Source of the DNA: CAWAMR01 sp963783095
GTDB lineage: Bacteria > Planctomycetota > Planctomycetia > Gemmatales > Gemmataceae
NCBI GenBank assembly: GCA_963783095.1
Contig: CAWAMR010000015.1
Span: 148,338-212,337 of the forward strand
Length of the DNA stretch: 64,000 nt
Direction of reading: 5' to 3'
Shown: positions 47,871-57,680 of the stretch, one piece after another
Position numbering within the stretch: position 1 is the first letter of the stretch
Layout of the letters: every line of letters starts with the position of its first letter
Position numbers and translations under genes: made by a program
Notes under the pieces: model-generated
What the model saw: only the letters and a program-made list of their open reading frames with translations
Told to the model about the DNA's origin: nothing
Databases searched by the model: none

Positions 47871-47957
47871 AATGCTTGCTGTCTCTCCGTTCGCTTTTGC
47901 GCAATAATCAGCCGTTGTTTGGGCAAATGGGCCGGTCGACCGCATCCGAACCCTTAC

Positions 47958-48320
47958 TTAAGGCCCCGCTTTTCCCTTTTCCAATTCTTTCAATAGCTCT
48001 GCAATGTCGGCGTTTTCAGGCAGTAATTGTGCTGCTTCCTTTTCAACCTTCTTCGCCTCATCGCGTTTTCCATCGGCCAGCAACGACACAGCCAGCCAGT
48101 GCAACATCAGCCCGTCTTTCCGTTGACTCAACTCAACTGCTTTGAGAAGGTCTTCGGTTGCATTCTTGTGCCCGGCCTCGTAACGAATTCGCCCGCGTGC
48201 ATAGAAGCCGGTCGAATCCTTGGGGTTGAGCTGGATCGCCTTCTCCGCTTCGGGCAAAGCGCGTCGAAGCTTCCCGTCCTCGATCGCCAGTAGCGCGTGC
48301 AGAGCATGAACCTCGCTCAT
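47958..48320 (-). CDS. TPR protein or severed C-terminal part of the upstream giant
   Basis: 120 residues with about two tetratricopeptide repeats (LRRALPEAEKAIQLNPKDST, TGFYARGRIRYEAGHKNATE) and a Lys/Glu-rich end. Its ATG overlaps the stop of the large transglutaminase-TPR gene by 4 nt (ATGA). Because that gene ends inside a TPR run (LLDRIAPTWV) and this one starts in mid-run (EVHALHALLAIEDGK), the two may be one protein cut by an indel near 48318, or a coupled second gene. Either way it belongs to the same cell-surface or periplasmic system. Confidence 0.7.
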   Translation of the reverse strand: MSEVHALHALLAIEDGKLRRALPEAEKAIQLNPKDSTGFYARGRIRYEAGHKNATEDLLKAVELSQRKDGLMLHWLAVSLLADGKRDEAKKVEKEAAQLLPENADIAELLKELEKGKAGP

Positions 48321-51300
48321 ACCCAGGTCGGCGCGATCCGATCGAGCAACGGTCGAATTTCATCCGAAGATCGAGACTGCTTCTGCAGCAGTTCCGCGCA
48401 CAACAAGATTTCGATCGCCTTTGGATTTTTCTTGCCCGGGTCGCTTTGCGTCATCGTTTTCAACCGCTCCCTGACGGCCTCCACGTCGAAAGGAGCCGAT
48501 TCATCGATTCCCTTGAATCGCCCGGCGAATTCGAGGGCTTTGGACAGGTTGCCCTGATGCAACTCGGCATCGACCGCAGACTCCAAGAATAGTAGATCCT
48601 GATCGTCCTTGACGACCTTTTCCAGGTGAGGCAAGGCACTTTCCCATTCGCCCTGCTTCGCCAGGCTGATTCCCAGAATGCGTGCAACCGGCGACGATGG
48701 GTTCTCAGGAGCAATTCGAGTTGCCAGATCGAAGGCTTGTTGAAATCGATCCAGAACCAGATAAGCGTCGGCGGCCTGAATCACCCAATCCGCATCGTCG
48801 CCGGCGATGTTGACAAGTTCTTGCAGGTTCTTGATCGCTTCCGGTTTCGTTTCCTCGTTTTCGCTCAAAAGTTCAATCAACGCAATCAACGGCTCCGGAG
48901 CGCGACCATCAATGGAATGGGCTGCGCGATAGGCGGCGATCGCATCTTCCGTCTTTTCCAATGACTGAAGTATTTCTCCCTGAAGCAGCCTATGTGCGAC
49001 CGTTTCGATCGAAAGTGGATTCAGCTTTTCCGCCTCGGCAAAGCCGGCGAGTGCTTCCTTGAAATCCTCCTGGGCGAGATAAACGGTGGCCAGCAAAAGA
49101 TGGACCTCTGCTCGGTTTTCATTGCTACCGATTTTGGTTAACGGTTTGAGCCGTTTCAAGGCCTTATCGTATTGTTGCGTTTGAATGAGTTTTTTGATGA
49201 GTTCCATTGCGAAGCGTTTTTCGTTCGGAAATTGCTTCATTAACTTCTCGTAGGCCGGTTCAATGGCATCACCCTCGGCGGTCTGCGCCGCAATCACCTG
49301 AAAGCCCCGATCGTCGGGATAGTAAAAGAGTGCCTGTTTGACGACTCGGCCGGCCTTTGTGTTCTTGCCGGTGTTTTGATACAGTTTTGCCAAAGTTGTC
49401 AGTGTGGTGCGATCGCCGGGAATGAGGCTTCGGATCAGTTCCAGAAACTCGATGTCGTCGCCGATTTCTTCGGGATTCTGTACGGGCCGGAGGTTTATGG
49501 CGCTGCGATAATCGCGCTGCACCTTCTCCTGAAAACTGCGAAATGCTTCCAGCTCCGCCGGCTCGACGCGCGTGGAATCGATGCGTGTGGAAAACTCGAT
49601 CGTCCACTCTCGGCCCTGGTCATCGGCTTTCACCTTGCGCTCGAAGACGCCCCACTTGGAGATGTGTTTTTCCGGGCCGGGCGGGTCGAACAGTCGATAA
49701 CCCAGAGGGGCCGTCAACTGGTAACGATGGACCGATTCGAAGGGGCGATCGAGTTCCATGGGCAAGGTTCGATCCCAGTCGACCGATGTGCTCAGGAAGT
49801 TCGCCCATACCAGGTTATCGCTCACCGTCCCTTCCATGTCGGGTTTGCCGTGCAAATGGTCGGGGATGAAGAAGCTTACGCGGGCCGTGACGGGGCCTCC
49901 GAGTTGTCGCAGTTTCACTTCGTCGATCTCGACTCGCTTGATCCTGGCGCGGCTATTGAATTCCTGCAAATCCGAAGCGATCGACCTGCGCCGTTCGCCG
50001 CTGGGCTCGTCGATCCAGTCATCTCGGCGATGAAGCCCGGCATCGCCTGTGTACGTTGAGATGCGCACGATGTTGGACGAACCGTCCGGCGAAAAACTGA
50101 TGTGCGTCGTCACATCGGTTTTATTCTCCGCACCGGTCATCTTGGGCGTCCTTTTCAATTGGACGGACTGAGCATCCACAACGTAGGTAACGCGGTCCCG
50201 GTCGGAGTACGGAAGGAAATCCCAGCCCGCAAAATTCGAGGTCGTATCGACCCAGTGGTCCTTTCCGGCGATCGTCGCCACCATAATCGCATGGCTCGCG
50301 GCCGGCAAGGGCAAGGCCTCGATGATCTGTCCATCGCCGCGAGGGCTTAATGAGGCAACCGCGGCCGGGATGCCTGCTTCCTTGAACAGCACCGTGAGGA
50401 ACTGCGCCCCATCTTTGCAATCGCCATAACGATTCGCAAGAACGACGGCGGGTGAGTGCGGTGTGTAATCGTGCTTCTCGCCCGTAGAGATGTAGCGGAT
50501 ATTTCGTCGAAACCAGTAGGTCAACGCAGCTGCTTTTTCTTCCGGCGTCTTACAGTTTTTGGTTGCGTCGGCGACGATCTTCTTCACATCCGCCGTGCAT
50601 TCCCAACAGTGGGCGTGGGCCTTGCGCATCCAATCCCCCACCTCGTCCCAGGTGGCGAACGTGGCAAAAGCAACGCCGGGCCGCAGTTCTTCCTTGTTGG
50701 GCATGTGGTCTTCCTTGGGCAACGGCCGACGTTCTTTCATGGTCCAGGTGTTGAGGATCTTCCCGTCTTTGGCAGTGATGACCGGTTCGGTCTTACGATC
50801 TGCGAACAGGTGCGGGTTGATCGGCGCATAACGAAGCGTCTTCTTCTGCGGTGTCAGGATGCGAAGTTCATCGTGATAGACCGGATACCTTTCATCGCCA
50901 AACTGATAGCGCGAAAAAAACTGGCCGCCGTATTCAGGATTCTTACCCCGCACACTCCAGAGAATGTCGAGCACATCACCAACTTCGAGCGTCGGGAACG
51001 AGATAATCAGTTGTTTGGAGAGGTCGTAAACAAAAAAATCAGTCTGCGTATCGCGGATTTGAACACTCTTGGCTTCGACCGGCACAATTCTGCCATCGGG
51101 TTTGTGAATTTGCGCCTCGTGGAGGGTCAACTTTTCATAAGCAGGATTGAACACCATATTCCGATGTTCGCCCAGTTGCTCCACGGCTTTTCGACTATTC
51201 AGGCGGATCACTTCGTGAGTGATGGTTTCGACGGTGCCGTCCGCTTCGAGAATGAAGGTAGTCTCAGCGCGGAGATAACAGGCAGGGGCATCGTTGAGAA

Positions 51301-51443
51301 AATCGGCAGGAACCTGTTTCCAGGCACTGGGATCGTAGTGATAGAGGTTCGGATCGTTGGAAGGGCCGCGCAGCTACCGGCCAATCCTTGGCCAGGCCGA
51401 CAGTGGACCAAAAGGTGGCGAGTAACATTACAATCCATCGCAT
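48317..51443 (-). CDS. DUF3857-transglutaminase-TPR protein, N-terminus frameshifted
   Basis: About 1,040 residues. The signal peptide is MRWIVMLLATFWSTVGLA (51443 start, AGGGAGAT upstream). A switch near 51375 then leads into NDPNLYHYDPSAWKQVP and the DUF3857 region (AETTFILEADGTVETITHEV, VGDVLDILWSVRGKNP). A transglutaminase-like core follows, with ALTYWFRRNIRYISTGEKHD and VVLANRYGDCKDGAQFLTVL (catalytic Cys in GDCKD), SHAIMVATIAGKDHWVDTTS (His) and an Asp later. The last half is a long TPR array (AIEPAYEKLMKQFPNEKRFA onward). Such proteins are exported and seen beside polysaccharide or surface-protein genes; the Cys-His-Asp set suggests an acyl transfer or protease-like role. The ATGA overlap with the TPR gene is noted there. 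Confidence 0.85.
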
Positions 51444-51508
51444 GAAGATCTCCCTGAGAATGAAACATTGCCGAATGAATACGAACCAATACGGCGACAG
51501 AATTGCCT

Positions 51509-52723
51509 TCAAGTCTTGTGTACTTTGGAGTCGGCATGAGAGTTTGTCGGCGCATCGGCTTCCATGACTACCGTCGCATCCGAATCGATCATCTGCCCGG
51601 TGATCGTCTTCGCACGCGTCTTTGCCGCTGCCGCCTCGACCCAACGACTCGTGCTCATCAGGTTCCCCCACGGCTCCCAACCCTCGACGTTCATGCATAT
51701 TGCTCGCACTCCCGCCATGAGCGGCATCGCCAGGAACAAACCGGGCACTCCCCAGATCAGATCCCAGAACAGACAGGAGGCCAACACCGTGGTGGCATTC
51801 ATATCCATGCTGCGTCCCATGACGACGGGAATGATGATATAACCTTCAAACGTCACCACAACGGTATAGAGAACGACGATTGCCAGGGCATGCCAGCCGG
51901 AACAGTTGATGACCGCATCCAGCACCGGTGGGACTCCCGCAAGAATGGTACCCAGATAGGGAACATAGCATAGAACCGCCGTTATGAGCGCCCACGTCCA
52001 GGGCTGACTAAGGCCCAGCAACTGGTAGACAAGACCCAGAAATAAACCGAGGCCGCAATTCACGATGGTCCGCCAGACCAGATAGGCATTTACGGCTTCG
52101 GCCATTTGCGCCAAAGCGCCCGTCACGTGACTTTGCGTCACGGCACCGGCACCAAAGATTTCCTTGATCCGCTTGGCCAGCATTTCGCCTTCGAGCAAGA
52201 GGAATAGCAAGATAAAGAGGATCAACACGCTCTGCCATAGCCATAGGAAGCCGAGTTTGCCCAGGCTGATCAATTCCTGGGTGATGAATTCACCCTGGAG
52301 GGTCTTTTTGATATAGGCGAAAATCGCCGATCGATCGGGGTCTTTGGGGAGAACCTCTTCGATCGATCCCAGCGACATCGATTCGACCGAATTGCGAATC
52401 CTCAGATAGAGTGCCTTTTGTTGCTCGGCATCATTGGGATTGGGCATGTCCTGCAATAATCGGGGCACTGCTGCGGAGATGCCGATAAAGACCACCAGAT
52501 TCACCACGATCAACCCGGTGATGACCGTGAAGCAGGAAGCAACCCACGACAGGCGACAGCGCCTCGTCAGCCAACTGGCGGCGGGCCAGAGGATCACGGC
52601 AAGGATAGCGGCGATGACGATCGGAATGAAGACCGATTTGCCGAAAAACAACGCGAGGCTCACCCCGAACAGGGCCAGGATGTTCAGCCCGATTCGGGTG
52701 GCGTGGGTGAGGTTCAGGTTCAT
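51509..52723 (-). CDS. AI-2E family transporter
   Basis: 404 residues, intact. Eight hydrophobic helices in the AI-2E (PerM/TqsA) arrangement: a first pair LNILALFGVSLALFFGKSVF and IPIVIAAILAVILWPAASWL, a soluble insert (DAEQQKALYLRIRNSVESMS), then LWQSVLILFILLFLLLEGEM, WRTIVNCGLGLFLGLVYQLL, LITAVLCYVPYLGTILAGVP, IVVLYTVVVTFEGYIIIPVV and LVPGLF-type WGVPGLFLAMPLMAGVRAIC. Family members export or take up small molecules by an unresolved mechanism. The C-terminus ends with a short charged tail (EADAPTNSHADSKVHKT). Start ATG at 52723. Confidence 0.9.
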   Translation of the reverse strand: MNLNLTHATRIGLNILALFGVSLALFFGKSVFIPIVIAAILAVILWPAASWLTRRCRLSWVASCFTVITGLIVVNLVVFIGISAAVPRLLQDMPNPNDAEQQKALYLRIRNSVESMSLGSIEEVLPKDPDRSAIFAYIKKTLQGEFITQELISLGKLGFLWLWQSVLILFILLFLLLEGEMLAKRIKEIFGAGAVTQSHVTGALAQMAEAVNAYLVWRTIVNCGLGLFLGLVYQLLGLSQPWTWALITAVLCYVPYLGTILAGVPPVLDAVINCSGWHALAIVVLYTVVVTFEGYIIIPVVMGRSMDMNATTVLASCLFWDLIWGVPGLFLAMPLMAGVRAICMNVEGWEPWGNLMSTSRWVEAAAAKTRAKTITGQMIDSDATVVMEADAPTNSHADSKVHKT

Positions 52724-52799
52724 GAGTTTACGGTCTCGGATACGCCTCGGTCGTTGTCGTGGTCAGGCATTGTCGATGGACCGGGCCGCAGAGCGGCCT

Positions 52800-53696
52800 T
52801 TAGGACGGTCCATGAACGGCGGACATTGGCTCCACTGCTATTGTCGCTGCGCGAAGCGTATTATGCAACAACATCGTTATAGTCATGGGACCGACACCGC
52901 CGGGAACCGGAGATAAAGCCCCCGCAACTTCGGCGACTTGCTCGTCGACATCTCCAACAGTTTTACCATCAATTATGTTGATGCCTACATCAATCACTGC
53001 CGCGCCGGGCTTTACCATTTCGCGGGTCACAAACCGCGCCACGCCGGCAGCGGCGATCAAGATATCTCCTTGCCGGGTAATGCTCGGTAGATCGCATGTG
53101 CCCCGATGCACAACGCTGACGGTAGCATCGCCCGCTACCGGATTCGTCAAAGAAGGTTTCTGAAGCATCATGAGCGCAACCGGCTTACCGACAATATTAC
53201 TTCGGCCGATCACGACAACGTGCTTACCGGCAGGGGAAATGTCGTTTCGCACCAGAAGTTGTTGGATCCCAAAGGGCGTGCACGGAAGAAAACGCGGATG
53301 TCCTGCGGTCAATAGCCCGACATTTTCGGGATGAAAGGCGTCCACATCCTTGAGCGGGCTGATCGCGCAAATGATACTTGCTTCGTCGATCTGTTTGGGA
53401 AGCGGTAGCTGAACCAGGATACCGTTGACCGCCGGATCGCGGTTAAGTTGGGCGATCAGATCGAGCAATTCCCGTTGACTGGTTTTCTCGGGCAGGGAGT
53501 GGTGGAAACTGAGCATGCCCAGCGCTTCGCAAGCTTTGCGTTTATTTCGGACGTAGCGTTCGCTGGCTTGATTGGTACCGACCAAAACCGTAGCGAGACC
53601 GGGAGGCCGATGGCCTGCTGCGAGATGTGCTTTCACCCTTTCGGCGATTTCAGCCCGGAGGGTTTTGGCGAGAGCTTCACCATCGAGTTTCTTCAT
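52800..53696 (-). CDS. folD: Methylenetetrahydrofolate dehydrogenase/cyclohydrolase
   Basis: 298 residues, intact FolD. It interconverts methylene-, methenyl- and formyl-tetrahydrofolate with NADP. Motifs: ERYVRNKRKACEALGM with the catalytic Lys, NGILVQLPLPKQIDE, DVDAFHPENVGLL, PCTPFGIQQLL, HVVVIGRSNIVGKPVALMML (NADP site), GDILIAAAGVARFV, AAVIDVGIN and VAGALSPVPGGVGPMTITML. All family signatures are in place. The neighbour upstream is a sirtuin gene (109 bp apart), downstream the AI-2E transporter. Confidence 0.96.
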   Translation of the reverse strand: MKKLDGEALAKTLRAEIAERVKAHLAAGHRPPGLATVLVGTNQASERYVRNKRKACEALGMLSFHHSLPEKTSQRELLDLIAQLNRDPAVNGILVQLPLPKQIDEASIICAISPLKDVDAFHPENVGLLTAGHPRFLPCTPFGIQQLLVRNDISPAGKHVVVIGRSNIVGKPVALMMLQKPSLTNPVAGDATVSVVHRGTCDLPSITRQGDILIAAAGVARFVTREMVKPGAAVIDVGINIIDGKTVGDVDEQVAEVAGALSPVPGGVGPMTITMLLHNTLRAATIAVEPMSAVHGPS

Positions 53697-53804
53697 TGTC
53701 TCCCCCGGGGAGTTCGACGGTTTTGTAGTAGACGATCTACACCAAAGTGAGGAGTACAGCTAAAGGTACGCTTGAAACCATCACCTTGCACCGCAAATTC
53801 GAAT

Positions 53805-54575
53805 TCAAAACGGCAGAATGCGCGGCAGAATCTCTCCCGCCTTTCCATACAGACCGATGTCTGCCAGACTGCTCGCTTCGGTGCGAGTCAGGTTGATCTC
53901 GATCACTGTAGCCGGGCCGTGCAGGGGTTCCCAACCGCCTCGTTTGGCCACCGCGATCAACCCGGCAGCGGGATGAACCACAGCGCTCGTACCGATGGAG
54001 AGAAAGACGTCGCAGGTCGCGGCCGCATACATCGCATCTTCCCAGATCGATTCCGGCAGCGACTCGTGGAACCACACAATATCGGGCCGTAAGAGCTGGC
54101 CGCAGTCGGGGCAATGAGGCAATTCATCGAGTGGATCGAGTTGGCGATTTTCGATCTTTGCACAGCGCGTACATCGGGTTCGATATAAGCTCCCATGAAC
54201 TTCAAGAACCTGCTGATTCCCGGCAACATAATGCAAGCCATCGACATTCTGCGTAATGATAGTGAAATTCTTGCCCCAATGTTGCTCCATTTTTGCCAGA
54301 GCTTCATGGCCGGGATTCGGTTTCACGGTTCGGACATTGGCCCGGCGGGCGTTATAGAACTTCCAGACCAGTTTCGGATCGCGTCGAAACCCATCGGGCG
54401 TCGCCACATCCTCGATGCGATGACCTTCCCACAAGCCATCGGATGCTCGAAAAGTCGGCACGCCGCTCTCTGCTGAAATTCCTGCTCCGGTCAGAACTGC
54501 AACTCGTTGGGCTTTTCTCAGAGCTGACCGAGCTTCTTCGATGGCCGGTTCCAGTTCCCTTGGTACAGCTGACAT
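53805..54575 (-). CDS. Sir2-family NAD-dependent deacylase (CobB-like)
   Basis: 256 residues, intact. VLTGAGISAESGVPTFR (NAD-binding loop), TQNVDGLH (108-115), catalytic H127 in VLEVHGSLYR, a zinc ribbon C135-x-x-C138 ... C155-x-x-C158 and SIGTSAVVHPAAGL. Y74-N-A-R77 matches the Tyr-x-x-Arg of CobB/SIRT5, which prefers succinyl and other acidic acyl groups, so desuccinylase activity is plausible. The ATG at 54575 has GGAG 6 nt upstream; an in-frame ATG at 54587 and longer extensions lack family sequence. Divergent from the SpoIIE gene, starting 88 bp away. Confidence 0.92.
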   Translation of the reverse strand: MSAVPRELEPAIEEARSALRKAQRVAVLTGAGISAESGVPTFRASDGLWEGHRIEDVATPDGFRRDPKLVWKFYNARRANVRTVKPNPGHEALAKMEQHWGKNFTIITQNVDGLHYVAGNQQVLEVHGSLYRTRCTRCAKIENRQLDPLDELPHCPDCGQLLRPDIVWFHESLPESIWEDAMYAAATCDVFLSIGTSAVVHPAAGLIAVAKRGGWEPLHGPATVIEINLTRTEASSLADIGLYGKAGEILPRILPF

Positions 54576-54662
54576 GATTAACTCCATGATCGTTGTTTTG
54601 CTCGCGATTTCCTTGCACCCTTTGCCGAAAAAGTGTCTACTGGTGCTCAGGAGGTTCACTCG

Positions 54663-55982
54663 ATGCGTGACGGCGGGGATTTTTTTAACGATCCCACCCA
54701 GGATTGGCGCAGCAGACTTGCGACCACCGTGGATGTCATGCGCGAACTGAGCCGGGTCAATGACCCCCAGGAGATGAATCAGGTTTACACGCGCAGGATG
54801 GTTGAACTCTTCCCCACTACTCGACAAATCTCCCTGAGTCGACGCAAATTGGAAGCTCCTTCGGTGCGGGTCACGCGCTCCAGTCACTGGACTGAAGAGA
54901 TTAATCCCTGGAAGGAGCCTCATAGGCTCCCCATTTTGAAGGGCGGTCTGTTTGCCGACCTCCTCTATGCGGATGAGCCACGAATTATCGACGATTTGCG
55001 GGTTTCTCCGGGCGATCCTGCTGCCGAATATCTGAAGGATCAGCGGTCGCTCATTGCTATCCCATTATATGATGCAGGCTCCGCAATGAATATGGTCCTG
55101 GCGACCCGATCGGAGCCTAATGCCTTCCCGCCGGAACGCTTTCCCGATCTGGTCTGGATGAGCAATTTATTCGGCCGGGCAACGCAATCGTCACTGTTGT
55201 CGAAAAGATTGCAAACCGCGAGCGAGCAAGCAAATCACGAGATTCAAACCGTTGCCAAAATGCAACAATCGTTGCTGCCGGAAAGGCTGCCGGACATCCC
55301 CACCCTCGATTTAGCGGTCCATTACCAAACGTCATCGCGTGCGGGCGGTGATTATTACGATGTCCTTCAACTTCCCAAAGGTCGCTGGGGCTTCCTGATG
55401 GCCGACGTCAGCGGGCACGGCGTACCTGCAGCGGTGTTGATGGCGATCACGCATAGTTTAACGAAGACCTATACCGGAAATCCGTGGCCCCCCGGATTGC
55501 TGCTTTCCTATTTGAACAAGCATCTGGCAGCGCATTATACCCGTTCGTTCGGAACTTTTGTGACGGCATTCTACGCAATCTACGATCCGGATCGCGGCAC
55601 GCTGACCTATGCCAACGCCGGTCATCCAGCTCCCCGGCTCATTCGCTGTTCCGATGGAACCCGGCATGGTCTGGAAGGCAAACAACATCTTCCGTTGGGG
55701 ATACTGGAAGAGGAGGTCTATCCGGAAGAGGTTTTGACCCTCGTCCCGGGCGACCAGGTCATCTTCTATACGGACGGGATCACCGAAGCAACCAACGCTC
55801 AGAACGAGCGTTATGGCACGGATCGGCTGGACCAGATTTTGTCGTCGTGTCCGACGGAAGCCGGAGCAATGGTCCGCGCGGTCCTGGCGGACATCGAGCG
55901 GTTTACAAACGGTGCTCCTGCTACCGATGATCGGACGCTGTTTGTAGCGAAGTTCGTCACATCGGGATCGAAGTTTGATTAG
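54663..55982 (+). CDS. GAF-SpoIIE type PP2C phosphatase
   Basis: About 439 residues, intact. A GAF-like N-terminal half (FADLLYADEPRIIDDLRVSP, RSLIAIPLYDAGSAMNMVLA) is followed by a linker helix (ANHEIQTVAKMQQSLLPERL, the signature of RsbU-like enzymes) and a SpoIIE phosphatase domain: YQTSSRAGGDYYDVLQLPKG, GFLMADVSGHGVPAAVLMAI (metal Asp-Gly), TYANAGHPAPRLI, VIFYTDGITEATNAQNERYG and ATDDRTLFVAKF. It would dephosphorylate an anti-sigma antagonist; no such partner is close. AGGAGG lies 8 nt before the ATG at 54663. Confidence 0.92.
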   Translation: MRDGGDFFNDPTQDWRSRLATTVDVMRELSRVNDPQEMNQVYTRRMVELFPTTRQISLSRRKLEAPSVRVTRSSHWTEEINPWKEPHRLPILKGGLFADLLYADEPRIIDDLRVSPGDPAAEYLKDQRSLIAIPLYDAGSAMNMVLATRSEPNAFPPERFPDLVWMSNLFGRATQSSLLSKRLQTASEQANHEIQTVAKMQQSLLPERLPDIPTLDLAVHYQTSSRAGGDYYDVLQLPKGRWGFLMADVSGHGVPAAVLMAITHSLTKTYTGNPWPPGLLLSYLNKHLAAHYTRSFGTFVTAFYAIYDPDRGTLTYANAGHPAPRLIRCSDGTRHGLEGKQHLPLGILEEEVYPEEVLTLVPGDQVIFYTDGITEATNAQNERYGTDRLDQILSSCPTEAGAMVRAVLADIERFTNGAPATDDRTLFVAKFVTSGSKFD

Positions 55983-56021
55983 CCTACTGCTCGAATCTGC
56001 CAATACGCTCTTCCCATTGGG

Positions 56022-56378
56022 TCATTTCTTGATTCCATTCTTCTCATCGACGAGCACAACGATGGGCTTGTGCTTTCGCGCCTCCTTGTCTCGCATTGTG
56101 GTGTAGGTGGCAATAATGACCAGATCGCCCGGTTTGACAAGATGTGCCCCCGCTCCGTTGATGCAGATCACACCTGAACCGGCCTCACCCACCATTGCAT
56201 AGGTCGTAAGCCGATTGCCATTCGTGATATTCCAGATGGCGATTTCCTCGTAAGGGATGATGTTCGCTGCCTTGAGCAATTCTTCATCAATGGTTAGACT
56301 TCCCTCATAATCGAGATTTGCTCCCGTAACGGTGGCTCGGTGAATCTTCGACTTCAGCATCGATCGCCGCATGGACAT
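56022..56378 (-). CDS. panD: Aspartate 1-decarboxylase precursor
   Basis: 118 residues, intact. PanD makes beta-alanine for pantothenate and self-cleaves before Ser to form its pyruvoyl group; the site is YEGSLTID with cleavage between Gly26 and Ser27. The start MSMRRSMLKSKIHRATVTGA is typical, as are ITNGNRLTTYAMVGEAGSGV and INGAGAHLVKPGDLVIIATY. The C-terminus ends in a Lys/Glu-rich stretch. Divergent from the Uma2 gene, about 70 bp apart. Confidence 0.96.
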   Translation of the reverse strand: MSMRRSMLKSKIHRATVTGANLDYEGSLTIDEELLKAANIIPYEEIAIWNITNGNRLTTYAMVGEAGSGVICINGAGAHLVKPGDLVIIATYTTMRDKEARKHKPIVVLVDEKNGIKK

Positions 56379-56447
56379 TCCTTGGATAAAGGGAAAAGAG
56401 CGCTCTCTAACTATTTTAGCAAACTAACCGGTGATCGGCGGTGTTGG

Positions 56448-57026
56448 ATGAGTTCGATGAGAAAACGATGGACTGTAGAGGAGTTTCACCAGCTTTTGGA
56501 ACACGGTTGGTTCGATGATTGCCGACCAATTTTGTTGGATGGGACTCTCTTTGAATTGGCCAAACCCGGTCCTGCTCACAATACCGCAACGGGTCTGGCC
56601 GATTATCTTTTGAAAAATCTTCTCGGTTCGACCTACTGGGTTCGCATTCAGATGCCGCTCGTTTTGGGAAACTGGACCGATCCGGTACCCGATATTGCCG
56701 TCGTAGTCGGGACTCCAGATGATTATCCGGATAACCCGACAACAGCGGAACTGATTATCGAGGTGGCGGATAGTTCTCTGGCCATAGACCTCGGTGAAAA
56801 GGCGACGCTCTATGCTGCAGCAGGAATCGTTGATTATTGGGTGGTCGACCTCAACAGCAGAAGGTTGATCGTTCATCGCGACCAGCAACCCGATGGGGTA
56901 ACTCCTTCGGCTTCGAGTTATCGACAGGTGATCTCACTCGACGAAACAGGAGCCGTGCAACCGATCGTGATGCCGACTACGACAGTGCGGGTGGCGGATT
57001 TGTTGCCTCGACAATTTAGAGCGTAG
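56448..57026 (+). CDS. Uma2-family restriction-endonuclease-like protein
   Basis: 192 residues, intact. Uma2 proteins share the PD-(D/E)xK nuclease fold and are highly amplified in planctomycetes and cyanobacteria, with no settled role. Core: VPDIAVVVGTPDDYP (catalytic Asp), TAELIIEVADSSLAIDLGEK (Glu and Lys of the nuclease triad), LYAAAGIVDYWVVDLNSRRL and the strand IVHRDQQPDGVTPS. The ATG at 56448 begins the family sequence (MRKRWTVEEFHQLLEHGWFD); a longer in-frame start at 56340 lies inside panD on the other strand and is rejected. Confidence 0.9.
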   Translation: MSSMRKRWTVEEFHQLLEHGWFDDCRPILLDGTLFELAKPGPAHNTATGLADYLLKNLLGSTYWVRIQMPLVLGNWTDPVPDIAVVVGTPDDYPDNPTTAELIIEVADSSLAIDLGEKATLYAAAGIVDYWVVDLNSRRLIVHRDQQPDGVTPSASSYRQVISLDETGAVQPIVMPTTTVRVADLLPRQFRA

Positions 57027-57089
57027 CGAGGTTCGACAACATGGCTCAATCTTGGCTAGGTGCAATCTAACTGTAGAGACAGTAATCGT

Positions 57090-57680
57090 TCAGACATTTT
57101 CGATCGCGATTTTTTGAAGGTGTGCCACTGCTGCTCTTCCCGCCTGTAATTGACACCAGCGCCCGTAGGGATAGCCGATCCGCATCAGCCAGTGACTCGG
57201 TCGCGACCACGACTTCAGGGACACCCTCACTTTACCACTCGTCAATTCTTTCTCGACCAGAAACGTCTCTTCTCCAAGCGCAACGTGGCCCTCCAGTGTT
57301 CGGTAGGTGAAGCCGGCTCGCCAGGTGTCATTGTTTGGGCCGTCAAAAACATCAATCACTCGACAGGCCATGAAGAGTTGAACGCCTGGAAACCATCGAT
57401 AACTCAAGCCAACCGTGTCGCCCAGGCTGATCGGGGTCTTTCGCAGCACTGGTTCGACCAATCGAGGTGGGAAGATTTGGTATTTCGAGATCGAAGTTGC
57501 CACTCGTCGGAATGGCCCATTTGCGTCGGGTGATCCGGGAGATTCGATGCCGGCGAGAAGGGAATGATGATCGCGATTGTCCGACACTTGTGCCCCGGCC
57601 TGAACTCCGGGAGAGAAATCGCGTTTCTCCCAGATGCTCAGGTCGGGGCGTTGTCCGAGGAAAGTCAGGACAATATTCAC
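57090..57680 (-). CDS. DUF1990 family protein
   Basis: About 196 residues. The C-terminal half carries the family sequence: VIDVFDGPNNDTWRAGFTYR, HVALGEETFLVEKELTSGKV and RVSLKSWSRPSHWLMRIGYP, ending GRAAVAHLQKIAIENV. DUF1990 proteins have a lipocalin/START-like beta fold and often sit beside YndJ genes, which is the case here. The GTG start at 57680 overlaps the stop of the preceding gene by 4 nt (GTGA), so the two are translationally coupled. Function unknown. Confidence 0.83.
   Translation of the reverse strand: MNIVLTFLGQRPDLSIWEKRDFSPGVQAGAQVSDNRDHHSLLAGIESPGSPDANGPFRRVATSISKYQIFPPRLVEPVLRKTPISLGDTVGLSYRWFPGVQLFMACRVIDVFDGPNNDTWRAGFTYRTLEGHVALGEETFLVEKELTSGKVRVSLKSWSRPSHWLMRIGYPYGRWCQLQAGRAAVAHLQKIAIENV

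Noticed and set aside
47734..47880. fdhD N-terminus starting in the palindrome
   Set aside because: The frame is open there but the peptide is repeat-derived; FdhD family sequence starts about 60 codons later.
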